This document shows, piece by piece, positions 37,219 to 47,221 of a DNA stretch of 64,000 nucleotides; the first letter of the stretch is position 1; each line of letters opens with the position of its first letter. The stretch comes from Bacteroides faecis MAJ27 (GTDB lineage: Bacteria > Bacteroidota > Bacteroidia > Bacteroidales > Bacteroidaceae). The position numbers were made by a program, and so were the translations under genes. The stretch lies in the NCBI RefSeq assembly GCF_900106755.1, contig NZ_FNNN01000010.1, forward strand, positions 62,001 through 126,000. The letters run 5' to 3'. The notes beneath the pieces are model-generated. The model was given only the letters and a program-made list of their open reading frames with translations. It made no database searches and was not told the DNA's origin.

Positions 37219-39462
37219 TTATCGTTTTTCGGACATAGATGGAGGGAGTTCTCCTTCTTTTGACCATTTTGAAGGTTTAGGTCCCATTACAAATTCTAAT
37301 ATACCTCCTTCACATATGTCTTTATGACGGAACCAGTTTTTGTTAAGTGGTTTGCCATTTAAGGTAGCTGATTGAATGTAGATGTTTTTATCGTTATTCT
37401 TTTTTGCTATAACCTTCAAGGTTTTACCATTTTCAAGATGTATAGTAACTGTATTAAACACAGGGCTTGAGATAAGATATGTATCCTGTCCTGCATTAGG
37501 GTAGAATCCTATAGAATGGAAAATATACCAGGCAGACATAGAACCGGAATCATCGTTACCCGGGATACCGTCACGTGTTGTTTTATATCTATTTTTTAAA
37601 ATATACCGTACAATCTCGGCTGTTTTGTCTTGTCTGTTTACATAATTGTATAATGACGGAATTAAGAAACCTGGTTCATTGGCTATTTGAAATAATCCTA
37701 TATGATAACGTTGATCCCATATCTTGTGAGTAAAAAAGGTATCTAGTCTCTGCGTAAAAATATCTTCTCCACCGCATTTTTGGATTAAACTTTTCATATC
37801 ATGTGGTACATAGAATGACAACTCAAAAGAGAAGGTCTCATAAGTAGGCTCTCCCCAATTACCGCCTTTCAAGGTGCTGAAATGCTCTTTATCCCAGTAC
37901 TTACCTTCTTCGTTTCTTGGCCATGCAAAGCCCGAAAATCCCAAACTTGTTATCTTATCATTCCATGTATTTTGCCAGTTAGATGCATTTTTATAGTATT
38001 TGTTGGCAATATCTTGTTTCCCTAAACGATCGGCTACTGTAGCAATAGCGAAATCACAATTAGAGTATTCAAAAGTACGTGTCAAGCATCTTTCATAAGC
38101 TGATGAAACATAACCTAATGAATTATAGTCTGCTAAACCTCCACGGCCTTCTTTTCTTTCATTTCCTCCAGGAGCTACTTCTGCATTCTTCAACATAGCT
38201 TGTAAGCCTGCTTCATAATCAATTCCTTGCAGATTCTTTACCATTGCATCGGCAATCAGAATATCACAATTACTTCCTCCTTGAACCCGGCCATTATCAT
38301 TTCCACTACGTGCATCAGGCATGTATCCTTCATTGCGATAAATGTCAATGAGTGAACGTATCATGTTCGACTGGACGGAAGGGGTAAGCAAAGTAAATAA
38401 TGGATGGGTAGCACGGAATGTATCCCAAATGGCATAGAAATCATCAAAGTTCGGTTCTGTTGATATCCATTTCGGATTTTCTCCGGTTTTGTCTACTGGC
38501 TGAAGATAACAATGATATAAAGCTGTATATAGTTTAATTTTGTCTTCTTCATTTCCTGCGACTTCAATTTTATCTAAGATATTATTCCATTCAGACACAG
38601 CTTGAGTATGTACTTTGTTGAAGTCCCAGGTTGTTATCTGCTTCAGATTTTCTTTAGCTTTGCCGCAACTGATATAGGAGATGCCGACACGTACGTTTAT
38701 TTTTTGGTTTTCAGAAGTCGAATAACTCAAATAAGCACCTGTTTTTTCGCCTGAATCGAATTGTTCGTTAGTATTCGGCATTAAAGTATTTCCCTTCCAT
38801 GTACCGAAGCTTTCTGCTGGTGTATCTGTTTCTGCATAGAAATAGACTGTATAGGCTTCTCCTTCATTCCAGCCTCCGCGTACACGGGTATATCCTTCTA
38901 TTGTTGAGTTGGAAAGTATGCGTACTTCCGAACCTACAATCGTTTGAGTTTCGCATACTTGTAGGGCTAGGCAACTACCTAAATCAAAAAGAATTTTGGA
39001 GTCTTTGCCGGAAGGGAAAGTATATTCATGAAAACCGGTTTTGCTTAATGCTGTCAGTCGGGCTGCGGTGTGGTAGCGCGGCAACTCAACTTTGTATTCG
39101 CCTAAAACGATTTTTTCGTTGGCACGGGGGGAAGAATAGTCTTCCAGATGTATATCTCCGGTCAGAGGTAGCATCAATACATTGCCATATTTGCATCCTC
39201 CGCCTGTTCCGCTTACATGGGTATGGCTGAAACCGTGTATATTGCCGTCGGGATTCCATCCGGCATTCCAATCTTTATTGCCACAATCGGGACCTAATTT
39301 TACCATTCCAAATGGAGTACATACTCCCGGAAAGACATTGCCACCTCCGTCTACGCCAATGAAAGGATCTACATAGCGAGCGTTGCCTGTCACGATTTGG
39401 GCTCCGGCACTTGTTACTGCCATCCATGCAGCAATACAAATTAAAAATTTTGTTTTTAACAT
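37219..39462 (-). CDS. GH92 exo-alpha-mannosidase
   Basis: A 747-residue secreted enzyme with a signal peptide (CIAAWMAVTSAGAQ). The N-terminal beta-sandwich starts with the GH92 hallmark YVDPFIGVDGGGNVFPG and continues with HGFSHTHVSGTGGGCKYG. The (alpha/alpha)6 domain contains YAIWDTFRATHPLF, the motif FQIANEPGFLIPSLYNYV and GNDDSGSMSAWYIFHSIGFYP with paired Asp. GH92 enzymes are calcium-dependent inverting alpha-mannosidases, mostly removing side-chain mannose from yeast mannan or N-glycans. The linkage cannot be assigned from what I see; the motif ANEP differs from the GNEP I expect in many alpha-1,2 members. Last gene of the mannan operon, 27 bases after GH76. Confidence 0.93.
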   Translation of the reverse strand: MLKTKFLICIAAWMAVTSAGAQIVTGNARYVDPFIGVDGGGNVFPGVCTPFGMVKLGPDCGNKDWNAGWNPDGNIHGFSHTHVSGTGGGCKYGNVLMLPLTGDIHLEDYSSPRANEKIVLGEYKVELPRYHTAARLTALSKTGFHEYTFPSGKDSKILFDLGSCLALQVCETQTIVGSEVRILSNSTIEGYTRVRGGWNEGEAYTVYFYAETDTPAESFGTWKGNTLMPNTNEQFDSGEKTGAYLSYSTSENQKINVRVGISYISCGKAKENLKQITTWDFNKVHTQAVSEWNNILDKIEVAGNEEDKIKLYTALYHCYLQPVDKTGENPKWISTEPNFDDFYAIWDTFRATHPLFTLLTPSVQSNMIRSLIDIYRNEGYMPDARSGNDNGRVQGGSNCDILIADAMVKNLQGIDYEAGLQAMLKNAEVAPGGNERKEGRGGLADYNSLGYVSSAYERCLTRTFEYSNCDFAIATVADRLGKQDIANKYYKNASNWQNTWNDKITSLGFSGFAWPRNEEGKYWDKEHFSTLKGGNWGEPTYETFSFELSFYVPHDMKSLIQKCGGEDIFTQRLDTFFTHKIWDQRYHIGLFQIANEPGFLIPSLYNYVNRQDKTAEIVRYILKNRYKTTRDGIPGNDDSGSMSAWYIFHSIGFYPNAGQDTYLISSPVFNTVTIHLENGKTLKVIAKKNNDKNIYIQSATLNGKPLNKNWFRHKDICEGGILEFVMGPKPSKWSKEGELPPSMSEKR

Positions 39463-39489
39463 ATCTTTTCGCTTTTGATTATACTCAAA

Positions 39490-41034
39490 TTATAATAAGT
39501 CAGCCTGGTCTTTGCCAGACTCCCAAGTAGCCAAAAGGGCATATAACTCAACGAGTGCTCCTTGTTTCAGAATCTGCCATTTGTTCATCGAAACGGCTCC
39601 GCTTAAGTCCTCGTCATTGATTAAACCACTGATGTGATGTGCCTTGCCAAACCATGCGTGTAACATTGTGTTGCGCACGTCTTCCAGATATGAAGGATTC
39701 TTATCAATAGAATAGAGTTCAAAGAATCCGCGACACATGACAGTGTTGAACCAAGCATCTCCTGGTGCCAGAATATTAAAGTCACGTTGCAGAACTTCTG
39801 AATGATAGGAAGTGAACCACTTTTTGTGACAGGCTTCCGCAATTTGATGTGCTGCTGCCAAATACGACTCATTCTTGGTTATTTTATAAAGAAGACAGGC
39901 TAATTGCAATGGTTGTCCCGAATTATAAGAATATTTATTCGTCTCCATACGTCCTGGTTGGGTGGGATCTTCTGTATCAGGAGAAACATTGTCGTAATAC
40001 AGATGGTCGCTAGGGTCCTGCATATAGGTTTGCAGCCAGTTGAAGCATTCAATAGCTTTATCCAGATATTTCTGCTCATGGGTTAGTTGGTATAGTTTAC
40101 AACTCAGTACACCCGTTGGGGCGGTGGAACAAGTATGTTTTGACTTGCTTGGTTCATTCAGTTCTTTCCAATGAACTCCGCCGCCACAGGTATTGTCCCA
40201 TCCATACTGTGACAGATAGTTCCAAACGGCTTTAGCTTGATTTAAATAGCGTATATTTTTAGATATGGCATACCATTTTGCCATATCTAGTCCTATCCAT
40301 ACATTATCATCATAAAAACGGTCATTTCCTGAATCTGGATATACACTATATGCAGTGCGCCCATGATCTGTTACCCAAAAATGCTGGATTCCGTTGAACA
40401 TATCATCTTCTAAAGAACGATAATATTCTTCCTGTTCCGTGTCTACGGATGCTTCTCTCAAGGCAACAAATGCGGATAATCCTCCCCCTTGCCCCCATAC
40501 GACTGCATCTCCGTCCCAATATCCTTGTTCTTTGGGATAATATGTTTGCCAGCATGTTCTGGGTCCTTTATGGTAATAGTATTTTATGACATATGTCATC
40601 ATAGAGTGGGCGCAGTCGAACATACTTGTCTTTACGTACTCGAATGTGCTTGCGATTTGGCTTTTGCTTTCTGAACGTAGCTCATTGGCTCCTATCAAGG
40701 TGATTGCAACCTCATATGTTCCTTCCGCAGGAACTTGCAATAAATAATTTCCTCCATATTTATAGTTGTCACCATTTAGCATAATAGCAGTCCATTCTCC
40801 GGTTTCTTCAGCCCCCATATTCCGATAAGCTATTTCTATCTGTGTGTCTTTCACATAACTTGTTCTTACAAATTTCACCAGAATTTCTTTTTCCCGGTTT
40901 GTTTTGTATACTTCCAATTGTCCCACCGGATCGATCTTCTGGATATCTTTGCTTTCCACAGGGTCATCATTGCAAGATAGTGCTATACATGCCATGGTTA
41001 ATAAAGATATAAAAATGATGTTTAATTTCTTCAT
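39490..41034 (-). CDS. GH76 endo-alpha-1,6-mannanase, lipoprotein with N-terminal beta domain
   Basis: A 514-residue lipoprotein (LLTMACIALSC). An N-terminal Ig- or FN3-like region (about 22-125) precedes an (alpha/alpha)6 catalytic domain with the paired catalytic Asp242-Asp243 in RFYDDNVWIGLD. Other GH76 segments are VVWGQGGGLSAFV and GGGVHWKELN. The lipid anchor and its place behind SusD and the DUF4973-like protein suggest a surface enzyme that cuts the alpha-1,6-mannan backbone into pieces for the SusC; this location is inferred by analogy to B. thetaiotaomicron mannan loci. A second GH76 without the extra domain is encoded at the head of the same operon. Confidence 0.93.
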   Translation of the reverse strand: MKKLNIIFISLLTMACIALSCNDDPVESKDIQKIDPVGQLEVYKTNREKEILVKFVRTSYVKDTQIEIAYRNMGAEETGEWTAIMLNGDNYKYGGNYLLQVPAEGTYEVAITLIGANELRSESKSQIASTFEYVKTSMFDCAHSMMTYVIKYYYHKGPRTCWQTYYPKEQGYWDGDAVVWGQGGGLSAFVALREASVDTEQEEYYRSLEDDMFNGIQHFWVTDHGRTAYSVYPDSGNDRFYDDNVWIGLDMAKWYAISKNIRYLNQAKAVWNYLSQYGWDNTCGGGVHWKELNEPSKSKHTCSTAPTGVLSCKLYQLTHEQKYLDKAIECFNWLQTYMQDPSDHLYYDNVSPDTEDPTQPGRMETNKYSYNSGQPLQLACLLYKITKNESYLAAAHQIAEACHKKWFTSYHSEVLQRDFNILAPGDAWFNTVMCRGFFELYSIDKNPSYLEDVRNTMLHAWFGKAHHISGLINDEDLSGAVSMNKWQILKQGALVELYALLATWESGKDQADLL

Positions 41035-41046
41035 AAACAGATTTTT

Positions 41047-42051
41047 TTACCATAGGATTGCCTGGTCCTGATCTGGTATTGTTATATTAATCTTACGTTC
41101 CATAGTTAATGAACCTTCCGCTCGATAAGAAGTAGGTACATTTGATGTAGTTATGTCATCATATGTATATTTGATATATAATACATAATAACGATGCATC
41201 AGGTAAGGTTGATTGGTATCCATTTCATCCCAAATCTCGTAGGTAGGATGCTCTGTGAGCTGGAAGTTTATTGAAGAATTTGCTGGCTGTATCGTCAAGC
41301 TTCCTTTCTTTTTAGTTTCAGTAACCTCTGAAGGTTCTTCAAATTTTACATTGATTTTATAAGTTTCTCTATCTATTGCATTGTCTTCTTTTGTACCTGC
41401 ATAGAAGAACACTGTGTTTTCGTCTACGACATGTGCTCGACGATTGTCTACTACCAATGGATCATCGCTCGAATCGGCAAAATAGATATTCATGGCAGTT
41501 GCCGAGTAATTTCCGGAATAATCATTGAATGGCAATACATGAAGCAGGGCTTTCCGCCATCCTTTTCGTTTATTGGTAATGTAAGAGGGATCTTCCTCAA
41601 TTGTCAACGGCAACACCCACTCCTTCGAAAGGTTCATTTCTGAAAATTTAAACTTGATGGGGAATAGTTCCTTCCTCGAACCTGCCGGAATATGGCAGGT
41701 GGTGGAAGGAAATTCGTAATTTTCCTGTGGTAGTAGGTTATACCATAAGTCTTTTCTGAGTTCGTGAAAATTGGCTTCATTCATGGCGTTCAATGTATCC
41801 GGGTCTACAGCGATTCGTACATCAAGATCCTTGTCCAATGGAGTAGAACCGCTGACTAGTACCGGAAGGTTGTAGATAACCTCACCATTAGGCTTGTAGC
41901 GGACGTAGATGTTTGAAACCTCTCCATCATTGATTGGAGCTTTTAGTGAAACCATGTGAACATACAGTTCGTCTTTCCATTCGTCATTGCATGCACTGAA
42001 CGAAAACAATGCGATGAATAATGTGGCTATATAAATATGTCTTCTTTTCAT
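41047..42051 (-). CDS. DUF1735/DUF4973-type surface lipoprotein
   Basis: A 334-residue lipoprotein (LFIALFSFSACNDEWKDELY). The N-terminal DUF1735-like beta domain (about 25-160: LPVLVSGSTPLDKDLDVRIAVD, then YEFPSTTCHIPAGS) and the DUF4973-like C-terminal part (about 170-334: DYSGNYSATAMNIYFA, ending TIPDQDQAILW) match lipoproteins that often follow SusD in Bacteroides loci for mannan and host glycans. No enzyme motif is seen. The likely role is a surface glycan-binding protein helping SusCD. It sits 19 bases after SusD and 12 bases before the GH76 gene. Confidence 0.85.
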   Translation of the reverse strand: MKRRHIYIATLFIALFSFSACNDEWKDELYVHMVSLKAPINDGEVSNIYVRYKPNGEVIYNLPVLVSGSTPLDKDLDVRIAVDPDTLNAMNEANFHELRKDLWYNLLPQENYEFPSTTCHIPAGSRKELFPIKFKFSEMNLSKEWVLPLTIEEDPSYITNKRKGWRKALLHVLPFNDYSGNYSATAMNIYFADSSDDPLVVDNRRAHVVDENTVFFYAGTKEDNAIDRETYKINVKFEEPSEVTETKKKGSLTIQPANSSINFQLTEHPTYEIWDEMDTNQPYLMHRYYVLYIKYTYDDITTSNVPTSYRAEGSLTMERKINITIPDQDQAILW

Positions 42052-42070
42052 TTTTATGTATAATTTTAGA

Positions 42071-44101
42071 TTAATCGAAAGTTTCCCATCCCGGAGCTTG
42101 TGTCATTTTACGGTTCCGTTTTAATTCATCTTGTGGCATTGGCCAAAAGTACATCTTACGTGAGAAATTTGCTTGCAGATTTTCTACTCGTATACGTTCA
42201 TAAAAACGATCTTTCTTGCTTTCAGTCATCAGTACATTGTAGCCATAGATTTGTTCGGACTCTTCTACCGGAGCAAGCTTCCAGCGACGAAGGTCGTAGT
42301 AGCGTTGATTTTCGCCCATGAATTCTACCTGACGTTCGTGTATTAGTTTCTTGCGGAACAATGTTTGGTCATTATATGTCTCCTCGTTGTAATCAGGAAC
42401 TCCGGCACGCATTCTGACAGGCAAGACAGCTTTACGGATATCTTCAGTATTTCGCGAAACTGTAATTGGTTCTCCTTCCCAAGTTGTAACTTCGTAGTTA
42501 CTACTTGGAGTCAGCTCGTTTAGGGCTTCCGCATACATCAGCAGGATGTCGGTATAGCGAAGTGGTATGTCTACTTTATCATAGATTCTTCCATTGTTCG
42601 TGTTGCAGTCATTGGGACTGACAAATTTCATGATACCGATTCCTGTAGGAATCCAATAGTCGGAACTATTTTTTCTTCCGTTATCGCTACCTCTGTAGTA
42701 CCATACCTGTTGATTACGCCTATCTCCATCCTGGGCGCTTGCCAATGCCCAAAAAGCACCGTTGAATGCTACGCTGGCATAGAAACGCGGTTCGCGGTTC
42801 GCATATTCTTTCCATACTCTCGGACGTATCTGCGGATAAAGTCCGCGGTTGTGTTCATCTTCCGAGACGAAACGTTTGTCTACCTCACAAGTGTCTAGGA
42901 ATGTATCTAGATTGAAGCTACTTCCGTCTGCCATATCATAGGCATCACATTGTTTGATAGTCAGTCCGTGGCGGTTTCTTCCTCCCGCATTTGTGGGTAA
43001 ATGATCGAGAACGAGATCTCTGACTTGATCATTTAACGCATTGTTTCCTCTCGTAAATATCAATTCGGGATTCTCGGTAGCATACAAGTCTCCATTGAAA
43101 ATAGAGCGATAAGAGGCGAACGGGTCAATATCAGCCCATCCTTCCGGGAAATTTTTGTTGGAGTATACCGGGTGATAGGGAGGTCTTACGGTTGCCGGAT
43201 AAGCGTTATCTCCTTTAGACTGATAAGGAGCAGTGTAGAGTTTGTATACACCAGTTGTATTGGCTAAGTCAATGACATCTTTAGCCGCTGCTGCTGCTCT
43301 GGCCCATTTGCTTTCGTCATACGTCTGAGACATTAGCATGCGTCCTTGCCAATCTGTAAAATCAGAGAACTTATCGGAGTCACCGGGGCGTGGATTATTT
43401 ATCGGGCTTGCAGTATATAATAGTACTTTTGCGCGTACGGCCAAGGCGGCTCCTTTCGTACAGCGGTTGACATTCTGTCTGTCTCTCTTCTCAGGCAGCG
43501 ATTGGGCGGCGAGTACCATTTCCTCACTGATGTAGTTTACTACTTCATCGTAGCTGTTGCGTGGATAGGACATGTCTATATAATCTTCATCAATGCTGAT
43601 TGTTTCTTCAGGAATTAGAGGAACTGGTCCGTATTTTCTTAATAACAACCAATAAAAATAGCTTCTTAAAAAGCGGGCCTGTGCTTTATAGTCTGCTATT
43701 TCTTCTGCTGACAGTTCTTCATTAATATCTACATTGTTGATTAAGATAGAAGCTTGACGGATGCCTTCGTAGCAACGGATATATGAGTTGTTTGTCCAAG
43801 TATTGTCATATTGTCCGAATTTGAAAGCATTGTAAGTTACCGCTCCGTCGCTTTCATTAAAAATCATATCATCTGCAAAATTAGTAGTGGAATAGCCGAT
43901 ACGTGTGATTTCCAAATTTGTTTCTAACAGACAGTTGTAGCATTTGGCTAGCCATTGTTCCGTAAAATTCTTGCTCTTGAAAATTTTCTCTTCACTTTGA
44001 CGATCTTTAAAAAAACGTTCCACGCTCAAATAGTCTGAACAGGAAGAAATTCCCAGCCCGATGACTAAAATGGTTACTACGGATAATATATGTTTTTTCA
44101 T
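42071..44101 (-). CDS. SusD-type mannan-binding lipoprotein
   Basis: A 676-residue lipoprotein, longer than an average SusD, with the signal MKKHILSVVTILVIGLGISSC. Family segments: ADYKAQARFLRSYFYWLLLRKYGPVPLIPEE (about 143-175), IPLRYTDILLMYAEALNEL (near 535) and LIHERQVEFMGENQRYYDLRRWKLAP in the C-terminal region. It is encoded ten bases after SusC and should form the lid of that transporter, binding mannan fragments. The substrate is inferred from the GH76, GH92 and GH125 enzymes in the same operon. Confidence 0.95.
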   Translation of the reverse strand: MKKHILSVVTILVIGLGISSCSDYLSVERFFKDRQSEEKIFKSKNFTEQWLAKCYNCLLETNLEITRIGYSTTNFADDMIFNESDGAVTYNAFKFGQYDNTWTNNSYIRCYEGIRQASILINNVDINEELSAEEIADYKAQARFLRSYFYWLLLRKYGPVPLIPEETISIDEDYIDMSYPRNSYDEVVNYISEEMVLAAQSLPEKRDRQNVNRCTKGAALAVRAKVLLYTASPINNPRPGDSDKFSDFTDWQGRMLMSQTYDESKWARAAAAAKDVIDLANTTGVYKLYTAPYQSKGDNAYPATVRPPYHPVYSNKNFPEGWADIDPFASYRSIFNGDLYATENPELIFTRGNNALNDQVRDLVLDHLPTNAGGRNRHGLTIKQCDAYDMADGSSFNLDTFLDTCEVDKRFVSEDEHNRGLYPQIRPRVWKEYANREPRFYASVAFNGAFWALASAQDGDRRNQQVWYYRGSDNGRKNSSDYWIPTGIGIMKFVSPNDCNTNNGRIYDKVDIPLRYTDILLMYAEALNELTPSSNYEVTTWEGEPITVSRNTEDIRKAVLPVRMRAGVPDYNEETYNDQTLFRKKLIHERQVEFMGENQRYYDLRRWKLAPVEESEQIYGYNVLMTESKKDRFYERIRVENLQANFSRKMYFWPMPQDELKRNRKMTQAPGWETFD

Positions 44102-44111
44102 CTGTTTTAAT

Positions 44112-47100
44112 TTAAATGTTAATTGTAAGTCCTAAGGTATATGATCTTGATAATGGATAAGCCTGACCGTTGGTGCTGCCCAGCTCCGGATCCCATAACT
44201 TAAAATTGGAGAATGTTATCAAGTTAGTTCCCATGAAGTATAAGCGAACATTGTTCAGATGGATCTTATTGATAAGGCTCTTCGGAATATTGTATCCGAT
44301 TTCGAGGTTTTTCAAGCGCAGATAGGAACCGTTACGAAGCCAATATGTGGATGGGCGATAGTTGTTACTGTTGCCTCCGTAGCTTAGACGTGGGTATTCT
44401 GCATTCGGATCTTCATTTTCGCCTAATATCCAGCGATTGGAGTTTGCCATATCGGTGAGAATATTTCCCCAATCACCGTCCTTGAAGGGATATACAGTAG
44501 GACCTTCGATACAAAAAGTTGATTTGCCTGCACCCTGGAAGAGGACGTTGATGTCAAATCCTTTCCATTCTGCGGAAACACCAAAACCATAAATAAGGTT
44601 CGGGCGATTGGTTGCACCGATGGGAACTTCGTCATTTTCATCTATCTTTCCGTCACCGTTGACATCCGCATACTTGATATCACCCGGCATTACGTCACCC
44701 CAGCTCTGTTTAGGACTGTCACGGATGTCATCATAATCTTTGAATAATCCCAGTGAAATAAGTCCGCGGGTTTGATTTACACGGAAACCTTGTTGACTTT
44801 TATAAGGGTAATTACTAAATTCTTCGTCATATTTCAGAATTTCACTCTTACTGTATGTAAAATTACCTCGCAATGTCAGATTGACATCTCCGATACGTTG
44901 TTTATATCCCAAGTTACCGTCGAATCCTTTGGAAACCACCGAACCTATATTGGTAGATAGTTTCATGCCTGTTCCTGTACCATACATTCCAACGGAGAGG
45001 GGGATATAGTTACGTTCTTGGTAAATACCGTCACGTTGTTCGTGAAAGTAGTCAATTGTACCGGTCAGCTTGTCATTGAACAATGAGAAGTCGACGCCTA
45101 CGTCATGCTTGGTTGCTATTTCCCAAGTAACGGCATTAGTTGCGTAGTAAGTATAGGTCAATCCATCGAACTGATAGTTTTGTCCCAGGTCTGCATAGTT
45201 GTAGTTATTGCTTGCTCCGAAAGTAGACAAGTAAGGAAAGCGTCTTTCCATATTGTCATTACCTACCTTACCATAAGAGTAGCGTACTTTAAACATATTG
45301 ATCCATGGTGATTTTTCTTTGATAAAAGACTCTTCTGCCATGTTCCAAGCTATAGAGTAAGCGGGGAAGAAACCGAACTGATGACCTGCTGCAAAATTCT
45401 CGGACCCATTGTAACCAAAGTTAAAGTCAACGAAGTATCGGTACTTCCAACCGTAGGTAAAACGTCCGGAAAGTCCTTGATGGCGTCTGTCAATGCCTTG
45501 CATAATGTCATCTTCCTTTTTTACAGAGGCATTGATGGTCTTATCTTGTGTATATTTCATTACAGCTCCCACCATGTGATTACCAAAGGTACGGTCGTAG
45601 TGCAGCTCTGCTTCTAAATATTCTTTTCGTTCGCCGGTTGAATTGGCTTCTTGTGACATCAATTGTTCATCTCTGATTTTTCTCATCACAAGACTACCGT
45701 CAGAAGCACGATTCTGTTCCGCTCTCCATAATTCTGGTATTTTTTTGCGGTTGATCCACTGGTAATTGTTGGTATCGAATCCATAACGTCCGATGAACTT
45801 TAGACCTTTGGTGATAAAACTGAAGTCTTGCTCGAGAGTGATATTGGTCTGTAATTTATTATTCCATGTTTCTTGATAGCCGGTTTGCGTAGCAATGGTC
45901 CAAGGATTGATTTGTTCATCGTTCGAACCGAAAGCGGGCGTATATCCATTGGAATACATGATTGGTACTGAAACTGGGTTATAATTCATAGCAGAAGCCC
46001 AAATATTGCTTGACATACCCGGCTCGTTCTTTTTGTCCAGCGAACCGGATACACCTACTTTTAGCAGTGTAGTTTTGGTGATATCCATATCCACGTTCAG
46101 ACGGTAGTTCCAGCGACGATAATTGGCATTGGTATTATAGTCTTTTAGTCCTTTGTCTACTTTATACATACCGCCTTCGTCTACATAGCTTGCAGATACA
46201 TAATAGCGTGCCAATGAACCACCGCCATTCATGTTGATAGTGGCACGATAAGTAGGCGCTCCTTTTTTCAAGAGTACATCCATCCAGTCTACATTGGGAT
46301 ATAAGTCCTGATCCAGTCCGTTACGGAGTATATACAATTTGTCTTCAGGGAAGAAAGGTTCTTGGTTGCGAGTAGTACGTGCTTCATTCATCATTGAAGC
46401 ATACGTATATCCGTCAATGAGGTCTGGGGTTATGGTACGTGTGTTGTAGGTTGTTTCTACCTTTGCATCGATTTGTACCTTTCCTCCTTTACCACGTTTA
46501 GTTGTTATCAATACTACACCGTTAGCACCACGCGAACCGTAGATTGCTGTGGCAGAAGCATCTTTTAGTACAGTGAAGGATTCTATATCCTCAATATTGA
46601 GCTCGTTCATACTGCGTTCAAATCCGTCGACCAAAATCAAGGCACTTGAACCGGCTCCGAATGTCGAGATACCGCGAATCCAGAATTCGGATATGTTGTT
46701 GCCGGGCTGTCCGGATGTTTGACGAGCCATTACACCTGCTATGTTACCTGCCAGCGCATTGGTAATGCTTGATGTGGAAGTCTTCAGTGTATTTACATCC
46801 ACATTGGTAACGGCACCGGTCATCGTTATTTTCTTCTGTGCACCGGTACCCGTTACCACTACTTCATCCAAAGCAGTGGCAGTAGCTTCTTTCATAATGA
46901 CCCTGATTGTTTTTTGTTCTTTTATCAGGATCTCCTGATTTTCGAAACCGATGAAGGAGAAAACCAGTCTGTGGTAAGGTTCCATCTTGATTTTGAACTT
47001 ACCGTCTATGTCGGTGATGGCGCCTAACCCCGGGATGTCTTTGATGATTACGTTGACACCAATTAATGGTTCTTTATACTCGTCTGTCACGAGACCTTCA

Positions 47101-47201
47101 ACCTCTATTTTGTTTGTCTGTACCTCTACCGAACTGTTTTGGGCATACAGGCTGAATGTGCAACAGAACAGGAGAAATAAGTTAAAAATATATCTTTTCA
47201 T
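44112..47201 (-). CDS. SusC-type TonB-dependent transporter of the mannan operon
   Basis: A 1029-residue outer-membrane protein with a signal peptide (LFLLFCCTFSLYAQ) and a carboxypeptidase-regulatory-like domain (about 30-115: VEGLVTDEYKEPLIGVNVII). The TonB-box region is ALDEVVVTGTGAQKK, the plug includes NALAGNIAGVMARQTSGQPG and VLKDASATAIYGSRGANGVVLITT, and the barrel ends YTLGLTINI. It has no STN domain, so it is not of the sigma/FecR-controlled type. This fits regulation by the HTCS encoded at 53984. It imports oligosaccharides made at the surface; mannan fragments are the likely cargo. Confidence 0.95.
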   Translation of the reverse strand: MKRYIFNLFLLFCCTFSLYAQNSSVEVQTNKIEVEGLVTDEYKEPLIGVNVIIKDIPGLGAITDIDGKFKIKMEPYHRLVFSFIGFENQEILIKEQKTIRVIMKEATATALDEVVVTGTGAQKKITMTGAVTNVDVNTLKTSTSSITNALAGNIAGVMARQTSGQPGNNISEFWIRGISTFGAGSSALILVDGFERSMNELNIEDIESFTVLKDASATAIYGSRGANGVVLITTKRGKGGKVQIDAKVETTYNTRTITPDLIDGYTYASMMNEARTTRNQEPFFPEDKLYILRNGLDQDLYPNVDWMDVLLKKGAPTYRATINMNGGGSLARYYVSASYVDEGGMYKVDKGLKDYNTNANYRRWNYRLNVDMDITKTTLLKVGVSGSLDKKNEPGMSSNIWASAMNYNPVSVPIMYSNGYTPAFGSNDEQINPWTIATQTGYQETWNNKLQTNITLEQDFSFITKGLKFIGRYGFDTNNYQWINRKKIPELWRAEQNRASDGSLVMRKIRDEQLMSQEANSTGERKEYLEAELHYDRTFGNHMVGAVMKYTQDKTINASVKKEDDIMQGIDRRHQGLSGRFTYGWKYRYFVDFNFGYNGSENFAAGHQFGFFPAYSIAWNMAEESFIKEKSPWINMFKVRYSYGKVGNDNMERRFPYLSTFGASNNYNYADLGQNYQFDGLTYTYYATNAVTWEIATKHDVGVDFSLFNDKLTGTIDYFHEQRDGIYQERNYIPLSVGMYGTGTGMKLSTNIGSVVSKGFDGNLGYKQRIGDVNLTLRGNFTYSKSEILKYDEEFSNYPYKSQQGFRVNQTRGLISLGLFKDYDDIRDSPKQSWGDVMPGDIKYADVNGDGKIDENDEVPIGATNRPNLIYGFGVSAEWKGFDINVLFQGAGKSTFCIEGPTVYPFKDGDWGNILTDMANSNRWILGENEDPNAEYPRLSYGGNSNNYRPSTYWLRNGSYLRLKNLEIGYNIPKSLINKIHLNNVRLYFMGTNLITFSNFKLWDPELGSTNGQAYPLSRSYTLGLTINI

Positions 47202-47221
47202 TCGGAATGCGTTTTTAATAG